From Lucinisca nassula (Eukaryota; Mollusca; Bivalvia; Lucinida; Lucinidae), in assembly GCA_963580285.1 (NCBI GenBank), contig OY757014.1, forward strand, positions 20,376,088 through 20,440,087: a stretch of 64,000 bases of DNA. Direction: 5' to 3'. How positions within the stretch are numbered: position 1 is the stretch's first letter; each line of letters begins with the position of its first letter. The position numbers and the translations under genes are program-made. The notes beneath the pieces are model-generated. The model was not told the DNA's origin. It searched no databases and worked only from the letters and a program-made list of their open reading frames with translations. Shown here piece by piece: positions 38,624 through 50,229 of this stretch.

Positions 38624-38853
38624 TTAACCCATTAAGCACCAGAAACCCCCAAAACGGGTATTTGGCAAACAGTGCTGGACAAGATCAGACGCCACAGAAC
38701 GCTGCGTCTGATCAGTGCCTACACTCTTTGCAAAAAGTTCAGCCATTTTCCCTAATCAATTTTGAAGAAAACACAACCTGACACCCCTAAATTTTAAAAT
38801 GGACTCATGCTAAATATAAGGAGGAAGTTTCCATTTGGTACAAAAAGGGTTAA
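38624..38853 (+). mobile_element. MITE family D copy
   Basis: TTAACCCATTAAGCACCAG to GGTACAAAAAGGGTTAA. It sits directly beside the previous MITE. Confidence 0.75.
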
Positions 38854-38897
38854 GTTGTGTTAGTCTTTTTAAATATGTTCTATAAAAGGGATATGAA

Positions 38898-39128
38898 CGG
38901 GCCTCCGTGGCCTAGTGGTAAAGAGCGCTGACTCTTGATCATTAGGTCTCTCACCGCTGTGGTTCGAGCCTCGCTCGGGTCACATTTGAGACGCCAAGTT
39001 CTGCAACGGAAGGTCAGGTGGTTTTTCTCCGGGTACTCCGGTTTTCGCCCGCCTCTGATTAACGATCGGCTCGATATGAGTGAAATAATCTTGAAAGGGC
39101 CGTAAAACCAAAACCAAAAAAAATAAAA
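38898..39128 (+). repeat. SINE family D, complete-looking copy
   Basis: GGCCTAGTGGTAAAGAGCGC, GGTTCGAGCCTCG, GACGCCAAGTTCTGCAACGG and an A-rich tail: the best preserved of five copies. Confidence 0.85.
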
Positions 39129-39294
39129 GGGTTATCCTTTGGAAGCAAGGAATACACCACAGAACCGGAAAATATGAAGTGTACATGTTTTCTGGACCAG
39201 ACTAGCTAGTTTCGGCAAATTAGGCCTCATCAGTGACCCTCAACCTCAAATATTTTCAAAATAAGCCTAGCCTTGTGCAGCTGAAGGTAATTAG

Positions 39295-39425
39295 TTGGTC
39301 CAGATCAGATGGTTCCTTAAGGATATTCACTGTTTGTCACTCAGTTTGCTGACTAATAATATGATTGGGCGATAGGCAGAAATGGGCGTATCAACTTTAC
39401 TTTTTTTCAGCATGACAAGGGTTAA
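39295..39425 (+). mobile_element. MITE family C fragment
   Basis: TCACTGTTTGTCACTCAGTT, ATGATTGGGCGATAGGC and CAGCATGACAAGGGTTAA. Confidence 0.6.
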
Positions 39426-39527
39426 TTGGCTGAAACTGGCTTTTCGAGCGCAGAAATTGAGATTGTTGATTTTAATGTCAGTGTGCGTCTTCATTTGTTC
39501 CGAAGAGCACTTTCCAAAATATTACCT

Positions 39528-39858
39528 CATCACGTGGACAATTCCGTGAAATGAACAACCTCTAAACCCCACTTTATATAAAGAAAACTAGGATTTACGG
39601 GGTTATACACTTTTTTTTCTCATTTCCGCTCCAAGACATAGGTTGTTGGTACTCATTAAAACCGCCTCAATGAGGCGGTTCTAATGAGTCATGGCATAGG
39701 TTGTGGGTACTCATTAGAACCGCCTCAATGAGGCGGTTCTAATGAGTTACAACAACCTATGTTTGAAACAAAAATAAGAAAAAAAAATCACAGATTTTCA
39801 TCAGAAAAGTAGCCATAAAATGCAGAGGGTCGCAAGGGTGTGTTATCATTACGGAAAC
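39528..39858 (-). mobile_element. MITE family A copy with duplicated central palindrome
   Basis: CATCACGTGGACAATTCCGT start and GTGTTATCATTACG end. The AACCGCCTCAATGAGGCGGTT palindrome occurs twice (39,660-39,682 and 39,718-39,741) with its CATAGGTTG arm repeated. Confidence 0.85.
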
Positions 39859-40106
39859 CTCCACGGCTCGAACACCTTTGGGACCATGACATTTGTTCGA
39901 TATAAAGGGTACTACGAAGCACCGAGGGTTAAATTGATAACGCCACATCAGTAGGTATAATTGGGATAATATTTTCTTTGTTCTGTGAAATATATTTTTT
40001 TTTTGTTCTGCGCATGTAACTAGTTCACTTTCGGACCCCATATATTTTAACATACCGTGTTCTATGAAACATAATCATTATTGACACAACACTCTTCTAT
40101 GAAATT

Positions 40107-40337
40107 ATCATTACAAAAGCACCCCCGTGCTACATAGTGTACATATCACATCTCCAATATGGCTTCTTTTCTGATGCAAATCCCTGATATTTTTTCTTAT
40201 AAATACTGCAAACATAGGTCGTGGGTACCCACAACCTATGTCTTGGAGTAAAAATAAGAAAAATAATATATACCCCCCGTTTTCTCTATATAAAGTGGGG
40301 TAAAGGGGGTCTTCATTTCACGGACTAGTTCAAGTGA
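40107..40337 (+). mobile_element. MITE family A copy with palindrome removed
   Basis: CATCATTACAAAAGCACC start and GTTCAAGTGATG end. The centre is reduced to GTGGGTACCCACAACC, so the inner 40 bp of the hairpin is precisely missing. Confidence 0.85.
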
Positions 40338-40445
40338 TGTGGGATGCTGTGTGTACTCAATGAAAAAGCATGATTGAGGCGATTCTTATGAGAAGGCAAA
40401 ACATACCTCTGTGAGATAAAAGAGAAACCAGTGCTTCAGCTGAAG

Positions 40446-42284
40446 TGCACGACCCGCCGGATGTTTTTAGCTTTATGAGTGTTACCATATATGGGTATGG
40501 CGGCCATTTTGGTCATGTGACCTGGACCTAAAACGTTTCCCCCAATAAATGCGCCTTATCGTAGGGAGCAAAAAATATATCTTATACTTTAGTACTGTAT
40601 TCTGAATCGTTTGCAGGATAAAATGCATTCTCACTTTTCCAATTCAAAAGCATATGTGTCAAAGTTTGACCTAGGCACAAAGAAGGTCAAGGTCAACCCA
40701 GGGTCACCATTTTAGCAATTTATGATGGGCCTACGTCCCAGATGCTATTTATCAAGTTTCGTGGAAATCTGCCTAGTGGTTCTGGAAAAGACTATTTTTG
40801 AAGGGTTTTTACCATATATGGCTTGGCGGCCATTTTGGTCATGTGACCTGGACCCCATGAGAAAATTTTGGTTTCCCCCATCCCATACAGGCTCCATATG
40901 AAATTTGACTTCAATCGGCAGAACGGTTTCCGAGGAGAAGCAGTTCGAAAATTTTCACATTTTTCGCCTCGGCGAGGCTATACTAAATGGAATGTAATAT
41001 TTCGCAAGTTCATTGGTTAGATCTCATTGATATCTATCAGTATGCCAAAAATTGTTTAAATATTCCATGCGGTTAAGTCACTATCACCAATTTTCACAAA
41101 CGGGTTACGGACGGGCAGACAGACAGACAATATATGGCTTGGCGGCCATTTTGGTCATGTGACCTGGATCCCATGAGCAAATTTTGGTTTCCTCCATCCC
41201 ATAGAGGCTCCATATTTAATTTGACTTCAATCGGCAGAACGGTTTCCGAGGAGAAGCAGTTCGAATATTTTCACATTTTTCGCCTCGGCGAGGCTATACT
41301 AAATGGAATGTAATATTAGCCAAGTTCATTGGTTACATCTCATTGATATCTATCAGTATGCCAAAAATTGTTTAAATATTCCAACAAAAGTATATGTGTC
41401 AAAGTTTCACCTAGGCACAAAGAAGGTTAAGGTCAACCCAGGGTCACCATTTTAGCAATTTATGATGGGCCTACGTCCCAGATGCTATTTATCAAGTTTC
41501 GTGGAAATCTGCCTAGTGGTTCTGGAAAAGACTATTTTTGAAGGGTTTTTACCATATATGGCTTGGCGGCCATTTTGGTCATGTGACCTGGACCCAATGA
41601 GCAAATTTTGGTTTCCCCCATCCCATAGAGGCTCCATATGAAATTTGACTTCAATCGGCAGAACGGTTTCCGAGGAGAAGCAGTTCGAAAATTTTCACAT
41701 TTTTCGCCTCGGCGAGTCTATACTAAATGGAATGTAATATTTTGCAAGTTCATTGGTTATATCTCATTGATATCTATCAGTATGCCAAAAATTGATTAAA
41801 TATTCCAAGCGGTTAAGTCACTATCACCAATTTTCACAAACGGGTTACGGACGGACAGACAGAAAGACCATATATGGCTTGGCGGCCATTTTGGTCATGT
41901 GACCTGGACCCCATGAGCAAATTTTGGTTTCCCCCTTCCCATAGAGGCTCCATATGAAATTTGACCTCAATCGGCCCAACAGTTTCCGAGGAGAAGCAGT
42001 TCAAAAATTTTCACATTTTTCGCCTCGGCGAGGCTTTACTAAATGGAATGTAATATTTCGCAAGTTCATTGGTTAGATCTCATTGATATCTATCAGTATG
42101 CCAAAAATTGTTTAGATATTCCAAGCGGTTAAGTCATTATTACCAATTTTCACAAACGGGTTACGGACGGACGGACAGACTGACAGACTGACAGAATGAC
42201 CGAATGACAGAATGGCACGGTGATTTTAGGGCACTCTTAGAAATCAACCGACTTCAGTCGGTCGCTTTTTCTGCGGGTCGTGCA
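40446..42284. mobile_element. 1.84-kb TIR element built of internal tandem repeats
   Basis: 12-bp exact terminal inverted repeats TGCACGACCCGC and GCGGGTCGTGCA. Inside, a unit beginning ATGGCTTGGCGGCCATTTTG recurs at about 40,490, 40,811, 41,133, 41,551 and 41,873, with spacings near 320 and 420 alternating (740-bp higher-order repeat). ACGGACAGACAGAC-type tracts close some units. No coding capacity is seen. An ACCGACTTCAGTCGGT hairpin lies just inside the right end. Confidence 0.85.
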
Positions 42285-42734
42285 ATACCTCCCAAAATGT
42301 TCCTAAATATAGGGATATCTGGTAGTATAGTTTTAAATAATAAATGATAAATAAAAGAAATAGGTACGCGTTTGAAACAACCGTGGTAAATTAGACATCC
42401 ATTATTGTGATATAATGCAGTCTTGATATTGTTCTTACTGATACTCCAAACACATTTTGCGGGTGCTCATTAGAAGCGATTCATTCTCGTCCTACCGCAT
42501 GCGGAGGAAGGTGCATGGCGCTCGTATTAATATTAAAGCATCTCTTGAAAAATGAGGACCAAATTAAGCAAAGAAACAAAACAAGGGCGAGGATTTTGAC
42601 GACGTAAAATCAATTTTAGCCCACCACTGAAAAAAGCTTTTTCTCATCGTTCCAAGGCGGTTCTTCTGTTGTGGTTTATTATTGTTTTAGTTCGGCTTTG
42701 CATGTATGCATTGCTAGTGTCTTGTAATTTTAGA

Positions 42735-42900
42735 TATATCCGTTTGGCCATTTTGTGGGAAAGTTACTGTCCGTCTGTAGATAAAAGTTATTGTATATTT
42801 GTGTTTCTTTCCCTTTGGTGACTTGGACGGGCGATTTGAGGTAAATGTATCCATTCCTGATCATTGTCTTCACTTCTTTTTCATTTGAAAGCGAGAAAGA
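42735..42900 (-). repeat. Repeat family G copy (reverse)
   Basis: CCATTTTGTGGGAAAGTTAC, TTTCTTTCCCTTTGG and CCTGATCATTGTCTTCACTT mirror the 26,890 copy. The preceding 42,285-42,734 shows only a short A-type MITE trace (42,430-42,490). Confidence 0.55.
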
Positions 42901-43018
42901 TGGCCAAGTCTTACCGCTTGATCGTTTGCTTTTGTATTTTGTAACTTTTCGCTGGACCCGACCACCCATACGACATTGAATAACTGACCAAGCCATTTAC
43001 AGGTCCATACATCTGAAT

Positions 43019-43231
43019 GTTAACCCTTGTCCTGCTGAGCCCGGATATTCCTTATTTTCCAAACAATGAAGATCCAGATCAGATGGCTTCTGACGAAGCC
43101 ATCTGATCAGGATCTACATTGTTTGTCATTCAGATTGTGAATTTGTTGCAATAATTTGCATCAAGTAATCTGATTGGTTGATAATCGGTAGTGGGTGTGG
43201 CATATATGAATATTCAGCAGGACAAGGGTTA
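43019..43231 (+). mobile_element. MITE family C, complete copy
   Basis: 213 bp with TIRs TTAACCCTTGTCCTGCTGA and TCAGCAGGACAAGGGTTAA, and an internal ATCAGATGGCTTC/GAAGCCATCTGAT hairpin. The TTAA ends fit TA- or TTAA-targeting transposons. Confidence 0.9.
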
Positions 43232-43345
43232 ATAATTTTGCTTTGGTTCTAACGATCACCTATACTAGAAATGAGAAAAACAAAAACGAAATGGTAGTTC
43301 TAGAGGCAGGAGAGACACGGGTCATACGGATATGTATTTGCATTA

Positions 43346-43624
43346 CATTACGATAACACACCCGTACGACATAGTGCATTTTTTCACATCTCCAAAATAG
43401 CCATTTTTCTGATGAAAATCCGTGATATTTTTCTTATAAATACTGCAAACATAGGTTGTGGGTGCTCGTTAGAACCGCCTCATTGAGGCGGTTCTAACGA
43501 GTACCCACAACATATGTCTTGGAGTAAATATAAGAAAAATACGGTTTACCCCCTTAAACCCCAGTTTTCTCTATATAAACTGGGGTATAGGGGGTCTTCA
43601 TTTCACGGACTGGTTCACGTGATG
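43346..43624 (+). mobile_element. MITE family A, complete copy
   Basis: CATTACGATAACACACCCGT to GGTTCACGTGATG, 279 bp, with perfect palindrome. A good reference copy. Confidence 0.9.
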
Positions 43625-44689
43625 AATTAGAATTCTATTGTAACTGATACTCTCTTCAAAATGTGTCATTTTTCAATACTTTTTAGATTTTATAGTCACC
43701 AGTTAACATTAAACTTACTAGAAAAAAATCTAATAAGCAGGACCCTGCTTTCGTTCCTATCTTAATGATTTGTGAAAATGTATTGCAATATCCTATTGTT
43801 GTTGGAATTAAAGTAAGTTCAAACAGACTAAATAAGAATTTCGTAATCCTCCATTCCTTAAAACGTATTAAACAAAATTTGGTCAAGTTTTTCAGAGACT
43901 CTGGTCCTTAATTTCGACACAGGACAACAGAAATGAAAATGGCCAGGAAGTGCCATAAACACAGAAAATTGCCTGCCATTGGCACCAAAGGAATGAGCAA
44001 AAAGCATATTGAGCAAAGCGAAGCCAAGCAATCAGCTCTCTCTTCCCGATGATGAAGATTACGGGGGACTTCAGACAACCGTAGCAGAGCTGTAAATCAC
44101 ATAACAGCATACTGAAATGTTTTCTATATGTTGTAATATGAATTCTGCTTAACGTTATTAGCAAAACTTGTTTCGTTTACGACTTATATGAACAGTTGTA
44201 GTAACTGTATTGAATAAATGTCTGTTAACATTGCCATCAATAGATCTTATCCTTATTCAATACCTTAAATGGAAGTTAAATGACCTTTTTGTTTTAGGTA
44301 TTGACTGATTTTTCACTCCGTTAGAGGTAGTTATCTTTGACAAGATATACCCTTAATGATAAAAGAACAAATAAAACGCACGTAACGCTACTTGCGATGA
44401 AAGCTGAATTTTAGTTAGCTTCCTAGACTATATGGAGACTTGAAGTCGACAATAACGTAGCACAATGATGGCGTCATAGAAGTAAAACTGGATAAAAACC
44501 ATAAGATGTCAATGAAGCGATTTCAGTTGGAAAAGAATTGAACCACAAAACATCTCAGAAAAAGAAAACACAGAACAGATCTTTCTCTTTGATGTGACCG
44601 TTTGAAAAAACATTACAATTCTGAAACAGTGTCATGTCAGACCCCTGACCTGCTTCTGGCAACTTTGGTAATTTATACTTAAGAAATAT
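43625..44689. other. No gene seen
   Basis: About 1.06 kb without recognised repeat or coding signal; short open frames only. Confidence 0.35.
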
Positions 44690-44693
44690 ATCA

Positions 44694-45157
44694 GCTCTAA
44701 CTGTGATTTGTTGTGAATAAATCACAGTTTGGAGGTCAGTTGTAAAGTAGACAAATCACAAGCGCGTAGCGCGCGTGATTTGTCTACTTACAACTGACCG
44801 ACAAACTGTGATTTATTACCCAACAAATCACTGGCTAGAGCTAATCTATTTCGTTTCTAACACGCTGAAAATCGGCAATAATGTTGTTGTTTCCTTCAAA
44901 ATCTCACAACTTTTCGCCATTGTTAGAAGAAATCCCGCTAAAATTATCGACTGAAACACATGCATTTACATCCTTTTCTAACGTTCTCGATGCGAGAAAA
45001 TGACGTTACACCGACTAACGTCAAGTAAATCGACTAGTGACGTCATAAATTTGCAGTTTTTAATGACGTCACACGTCACTCTCTTCCGAGCTGTGATTTG
45101 TTGCAGAATAAAACACAGTTGTTTTGCATTGCCTATATAGGCGTGCTGTGTTAGAAT
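44694..45157. mobile_element. Foldback element with 140-bp hairpin and distal end
   Basis: 44,694-44,835 is a near-perfect inverted repeat (CTAACTGTGATTTGTTG, AGTAGACAAATCACAAGCGC and complements). The following sequence to GGCGTGCTGTGTTAGAA at 45,157 resembles the complement of 47,772-47,940 (TTCTAACACAGCATGCC, GAGTGACG). Confidence 0.65.
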
Positions 45158-45904
45158 TATATTTCCTTTGGAGCCGCTGAGTCAATTTAAGCAATTTATT
45201 GAAACTACAGTACTGCTCCAAGAGCGCTATCAATTTGATAATAAAAGAGAGGTTTGGCCCAATGCTCGTACCCTCCCTCGTTTAAATGGAGGTGTTCTTC
45301 TACTCTGACATTAATTTTTTTGTTCATGCTCAACCCGGGCCTTATCCCGCTGATCACGATACCCTTACATATGCATTTAATGTAGATCCAGTTCACTGAG
45401 CAACCACGCTTCACTACTATATAATATGCTTCTTTACTATGTTCACTGGTGACAAAATTAATGTTAAAGGAGATGGATTCACATACAGTTCAAATAAAAT
45501 AGAAGTGGAGGCAATGATCAGGAATTGATAAATTAACCCACAGCTCCCATCAGAAAGGGAAAGAAGCACAAACATGAAACAACTAGATCCTAATGGAAAC
45601 ATCAGTACCGGAAAGCCAAAAGGACAGTTACTTTACCACAAATAGCCAATTGGCTATCCAATTTCAAAATGGTTTGTACCGCATATAAAACAGATCTACT
45701 TTCCTGAAAGTTGCCTCCCTTGTAGAAATGGTTGAAATTTCCAGGTGTCTGGATTCCCCTTAAAATCCAATCATACTACAATCCTTATCTTTATTAAGAT
45801 ATTTTGATCATAGATATTTGCAACAACCGCCTAAATAAGATCGTTTAAACCTGGCATCTACTATTTAGGCTATTGACCAGAAATGGGCAAACACTCACAC
45901 CTCT
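45158..45904. other. No gene; contains repeat family G (45,498-45,665)
   Basis: The G copy reads CAATGATCAGGAATTGATAA, CTAATGGAAACATCAGTACC and CACAAATAGCCAATTGGC. The rest is unassigned. Confidence 0.45.
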
Positions 45905-46120
45905 ACAAATACAGTAAAATTCCTATATTATGACCACCTTTGGGACTGTTCAAAAGTGGTCTTGAAGACGACTTTTGAACAGTCCCAACGGTGGTCCACT
46001 ATCAGAGAGCACTTTGGACAGCAAACACAAAGAAAAATTAAGAGCACCCTTCAAATTAAGCTTTTTAAAGAAGAACTAGTCTTAAATTTAGGTGGTCTTA
46101 ATCGCGGAATTTCACTCTAT
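45905..46120. mobile_element. MITE with imperfect TIRs
   Basis: Outer ends TACAGTAAAATTCC and GGAATTTCACTCTA pair imperfectly; GACCACCTTTGGGACTGTTC pairs with GAACAGTCCCAACGGTGGTC inside. Confidence 0.6.
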
Positions 46121-46216
46121 ATGTATATTGTAGTTAGAAAGGAAATTGTACAGGAAACGCCACAATCAACGAACGCACTGAAAATACACAGAAAGTGACA
46201 TAATAGTACACCACGA

Positions 46217-46710
46217 ATGACCCAACATCGACGCCCCCACCCCCACCAACATCTGATGACTGTAGATGAGACCTGGGTCCATTATTATGAGCAAGAGAAT
46301 AAAACTCGAAGGGCCAGGGCTCCGGTGCCAAAGAAGTTTAAAACGCAACCCTCTGCTGGCAAGGTTATGGCAACTGTATTTTCGGACGCACAAGGCATTA
46401 TTATGTTGAACTTTCTACCAAAGAAAAGTACAATAACAATTGTGCATAATGCAAATTTGCTCGACCCATTGAGAGCTGCGATCCGTGAAAAACGCCGAGG
46501 AAAACTCTCCAAAGGGAGTCTGCTCCAACAGGAAAATTGCAAGACTACACATTTGCAAAATTGCAATGGATGCTGTTGAGCGGAATGGGTACGAGCTAAT
46601 ACCGCACCCCGTCTATTCACCGTCAGTTCCGGGCTGATGGCACTGGAACAACGTTGGTCCAAGTATATCAATTGGAAAAAGGAAGAGATCGATCTTACCC
46701 AGAAATAAGT
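46217..46710 (+). pseudogene. Mariner-type transposase fragment (copy 1)
   Basis: LMTVDETWVHYYEQENK carries the first catalytic Asp of a mariner transposase; KKFKTQPSAGKVMATVFSDA and GIIMLNFLPK follow. The second catalytic region is frameshifted after LQQENCKTT; later codons (WVRANT, ALEQRWSKY) read in other frames. The N-terminal half is absent. Non-functional. Confidence 0.85.
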
Positions 46711-48040
46711 CAGGCTGTTTTTATTGTCTCGCCCTCGTATAACAACCATTCTAATGCACTTACGTATGTAACACGACGTCTGATTGGATAACTTCAAAAA
46801 TTTGCGACAGTATATTCCACGATATACTGTCGGAAATCCGACGTCACCACGTAACGTCGCTTTTCATTGGCCCGTATTTGGTTTTACGCAGCTCACTGCG
46901 CTTGCCGCCTTGTGCAAAATAGTACAAATTTTAGCTTAACAACCGAAAAAGTGCATTAGAATGGGGATAACTGTATTGAAAATTGTCATTTGGGGAGGTA
47001 AATCGTCGGTTTTACGGTCGCAAATTACGTTTTACGGCTCCGCTTACGCGTCGCCGTAAAACGAAATTTCCGACCGTAAAACCTCCGATTTACCTCCCCA
47101 AATGACAATTTTCAGTACAGTTATCCCCTAAATCAATGCCTACGAAACAACTGCAGTGCTTTATAGAAAACTTGGAACCAAACAACCATGGTCGAACCAT
47201 CCTAAACTCGTTGGTCGAATCGAAGAAACTATACAAATGACATTTCCTGTAACCAAAGACAGTTCGATCTTCCTTTAGTCACAGTTTGGTAACCGTGGTT
47301 CTTACATCGAACTCGCTCTAAATCATTGGATCGATTGTCTGAGTGTAGGCTGGGTAAATAGTCCTGAACTTAGATTGTTTCATGTAACTCCAAAGTCCAG
47401 TATTTAAAAAAAAAAAGGGTAGTCCCTGACCAGACGCCCTGTGGCAGCTAATCCGGTTCTACACTGTTTGCCAATGTCTCGATACACAAGCCCAGTCCAG
47501 ATTTTACAATTACAGACGCATTTTGGCATCACAGGGGAAGAAGAATTGAACTGCTGGAAATATCCGTTACCTGGATTTCGTGGACAATAGCAGACTGGAA
47601 GATTCTGTATTCAGTAACTTTGGGTCGATTGATAAACAATCGATTTAAGAAGGCTATTCAGAAAAAAAATCCACGATAATTTACAACAGCTGAAAGCTGA
47701 GAAATTGTTAGTAACATAAAGGCAAACACAAACACATAAAACAAGTGATACCTAAAGAATAAAAAAAAAAAACCTTTTCTAACACAGCATGCCTAAATAG
47801 GCAATGGCAAAGAACTATGATTTAATCATGCAATAAATCACTTTGAAAAAAGAGAGTGACGCAAAAAATGTCGCCATTTTGTTACGTCACTCGAAGATTC
47901 TTTGACGTTGGACGGTGAAATATCATTTTCTCGAATGAAAAAAAGGAAAAGAAAAAAAAAAAAAAAAAAAAACGTTAGAAAAGGACTGAACATCACGTGA
48001 ACAAGTCCATGAAATGAAGATCCCGCTAAATCCCACTTTT
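46319..48040. repeat. Duplicated segment S2 (copy 1)
   Basis: Matches 50,821-52,167 nearly throughout, including the mariner 3' part and an A-rich tract. It is longer because of a foldback insertion (46,749-47,132) that the other copy lacks. It ends inside a truncated family A MITE (CATCACGTGAACAAGTCC). Confidence 0.9.
46749..47132. mobile_element. Composite foldback element, absent from the duplicate
   Basis: The empty site in copy 2 (AACAACCAGTCAATGCC, 51,248) fixes the insertion. Part 1 is bounded by TTCTAATGCACTT and AAGTGCATTAGAA (46,951-46,963). Part 2 (46,964-47,128) is a near-perfect palindrome with GGGGATAACTG/CAGTTATCCCC ends and GTCGGTTTTACGG arms. A diverged copy lies at 62,885-63,232. 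Confidence 0.8.
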
Positions 48041-48631
48041 GTTGTATATAAACTAAAAAGTGTGGAAAATGAAAATCTACAACGTTAGGAAGTAGATAGA
48101 GACAAACAACTAAAAAGACCATCTCGGCACTTAGATTAATGAAGAAATGGATAGATAAATAAAATGAAAGTAACTAAAACGTAAAATAAATTTAAAAAGG
48201 TATAATAACTCATAAACTGAAGTTTAATAGAAGGAATAACTAAGGTTGTTTACATAAAAATTGGAGGAAAAAGGGTGGCTTTATTGGAAAATAACCCGTG
48301 CAATAGCACTCCCGGTATCGCAATGGTGTTAGCGAAGTACAAGCACTCCCTTTTACAGGAGTCGTAGTGAGCTGTGGTGTCAGTCCGGTCTTAAGGTAAT
48401 GAGTCAGCCAAATACAGTACTTGCATATTAGTATGGAGTTAAAGGCAAAATTCTTGAAATATACACATTTCAAGAGGTACATAACATCTGAATAGAAGTA
48501 CACCTTATAAGGGGAACCATGATGAGCTGTGCTGCGGTCCAGTCAGGTTAGAAACATATCAAGGTAATTTTTGGAAATTAATAAGGTGGGTCTGAGCACA
48601 GAGCCCTGTGGGACACTAGAAACAAAAATTA
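48041..48631. repeat. Duplicated segment S1 (copy 1)
   Basis: 591 bp nearly identical to 50,230-50,820. The last 80 bp and the following 48,632-48,760 repeat a unit with GGTAATTTTTGGAAA and CTGTGGGACACTAGAAACAA. Minus-strand VPQGSVLRPTLL in this unit resembles the LINE RT motif PQGSVLGP, so it is probably a decayed LINE piece. Confidence 0.85.
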
Positions 48632-50229
48632 ATGTGTTCAATAAGGGAGAGGTGAGTGATACCAAGGTAATTTTTGGAAACGAATAATGTGGGTCTGAGC
48701 ACAGTGCCCTGTGGGACACTAGAAACAAAAATGAGTGTGTTCAGTAAGGGAGAGCTGCGTGATACCAGGCAGATGATATCCAACATACACTCAACGTCAA
48801 ATCAACGTCGAAGCAACGCTGAAAACGCAGTTAAGTAGTAAAACAACTTTGAGAACAGCATATATATATAAACGACAACATCATATGGAGTCAACCATGG
48901 TTGATAAATGTTGTATAACCGTGCTTCCCGACGACTCGAGTATATATAATTATACACGTACAAGATAAATACAACCCTTTCAGTGGTTTGGATGTCGACT
49001 GGGCATAAAATGGTTTGTTTATCGACATGATAGTTATCATTGGCTGAGCACAATGTGACCACGGACTTGGGACCGTGTTGATCCAGCCATAAATGAGAGA
49101 CTATCAGTCAGTCATGCATAGCCAAACCATTGACCCTTAACCGGTTCACAGGCGCGCCCAACCCTCGGGTCGCCACAATGCAGTCATTGTAATAACCCTT
49201 CCGTGTAAAAGTATTAAATCAACATGCCTTTAGAGGTTGTTATAGAAATAACCAGTCTCGAGACACAGGAAGCAGGCGGTAAATTACTTTACAAATGTAT
49301 ACTTTCGTCAAAAGTTATAAATTCTATGCTATCTACTCACCCTATTTTTCTTCCAAATCGGCTTCTTTATAGACGCAAATGTCGGGTTGTTTTGATTCTG
49401 CAAGATGTACACAGCATTCTTCTAGGACGATTTTCAGTTATAAATCACATTGTCTTAATTGGACCCAACCCGGAGCTGAGCGGAGGGTTGGGGTATGATC
49501 AGTTATTGTCTGGGTATGAAACTATTCAAATATACCAGGTATCAATATTAAATTGTGTCGAGACCTGGGAAGCTGTTTTGGATCGTCTGCTTCAACCCCA
49601 CAAGATGGTGGCACGAGTAATAGTCACGTGATGTTTTGATATGTCAAACTCTCAATGTAAATAGAGCACCGCACCGTACTGCTCTAAGACAGTGTTCATC
49701 ATTGGTGTATGGTAGATCTATATGGTTTGCATCTGAGTTTTATGGTATGCTTTAGCTGTATATATGTACATGACCACCACATGAAACTATCTGTGCGGCG
49801 TACCATTGTACAAACAACACAGTCTCATGCGGCAGCCGTATAACTTGCAGTGAGCATTTGACAGGGTCTCTATTCCTTATCTAGACTCATTGCATGCCTA
49901 AGGCATGTTCGATACCAGCTGCCATGCATCATTATTGGTTAATCATACTACTTTTAGTTTACTGAGGTATTATTTTTACTGTTGAGATAGGGGTCAGCCA
50001 TTTCAAAGTAGGAGAAAGTTATGCTAAAATTTGTCAGCTAGGGATAGTTAGATCATTGAACCGTAACATTCTGTAGCTGGGGTCATTGTGTGTGTGGGGG
50101 GTGGGGGTGGGGGTGGTAGGGGTAGTGGAGGGGTAAGGTAGTACTCAAGTTATTATCAGTCTCGTTGTCTATGTCGGTCAGTCTACAACTCGAGTGCCGT
50201 TAGGCCTATCCAGCCGTATATAAGCTTTG
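48632..50229. other. Unduplicated spacer between the two copies
   Basis: Contains a second tandem LINE-like unit (to 48,760), the open frame 49,224-49,631, and a G-rich tract (50,090-50,140). Nothing else is recognised. Confidence 0.4.
49224..49631 (+). CDS. Unassigned open frame, possible small gene
   Basis: 135 codons starting MPLEVVIEITSLETQEAGGK. The composition is plausible for a folded protein (mixed beta-like hydrophobics; no low complexity), but no family, signal peptide or clear promoter is seen. It is longer than neighbouring chance frames. It could be a host exon, a gene remnant or chance. Confidence 0.25.
   Translation: MPLEVVIEITSLETQEAGGKLLYKCILSSKVINSMLSTHPIFLPNRLLYRRKCRVVLILQDVHSILLGRFSVINHIVLIGPNPELSGGLGYDQLLSGYETIQIYQVSILNCVETWEAVLDRLLQPHKMVARVIVT

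Noticed and set aside
38898..38970. Possible tRNA gene (GGCCTAGTGGTAAAGAGCGC)
   Set aside because: Head of SINE family D, repeated five times with the same non-tRNA body.
46285..46797. 170-codon minus-strand frame
   Set aside because: Antisense of the mariner transposase fragment; no independent features.
48240..48503. 87-codon frame present in both copies of the duplication
   Set aside because: Conservation is explained by recent duplication of the whole 591-bp segment; no protein features.
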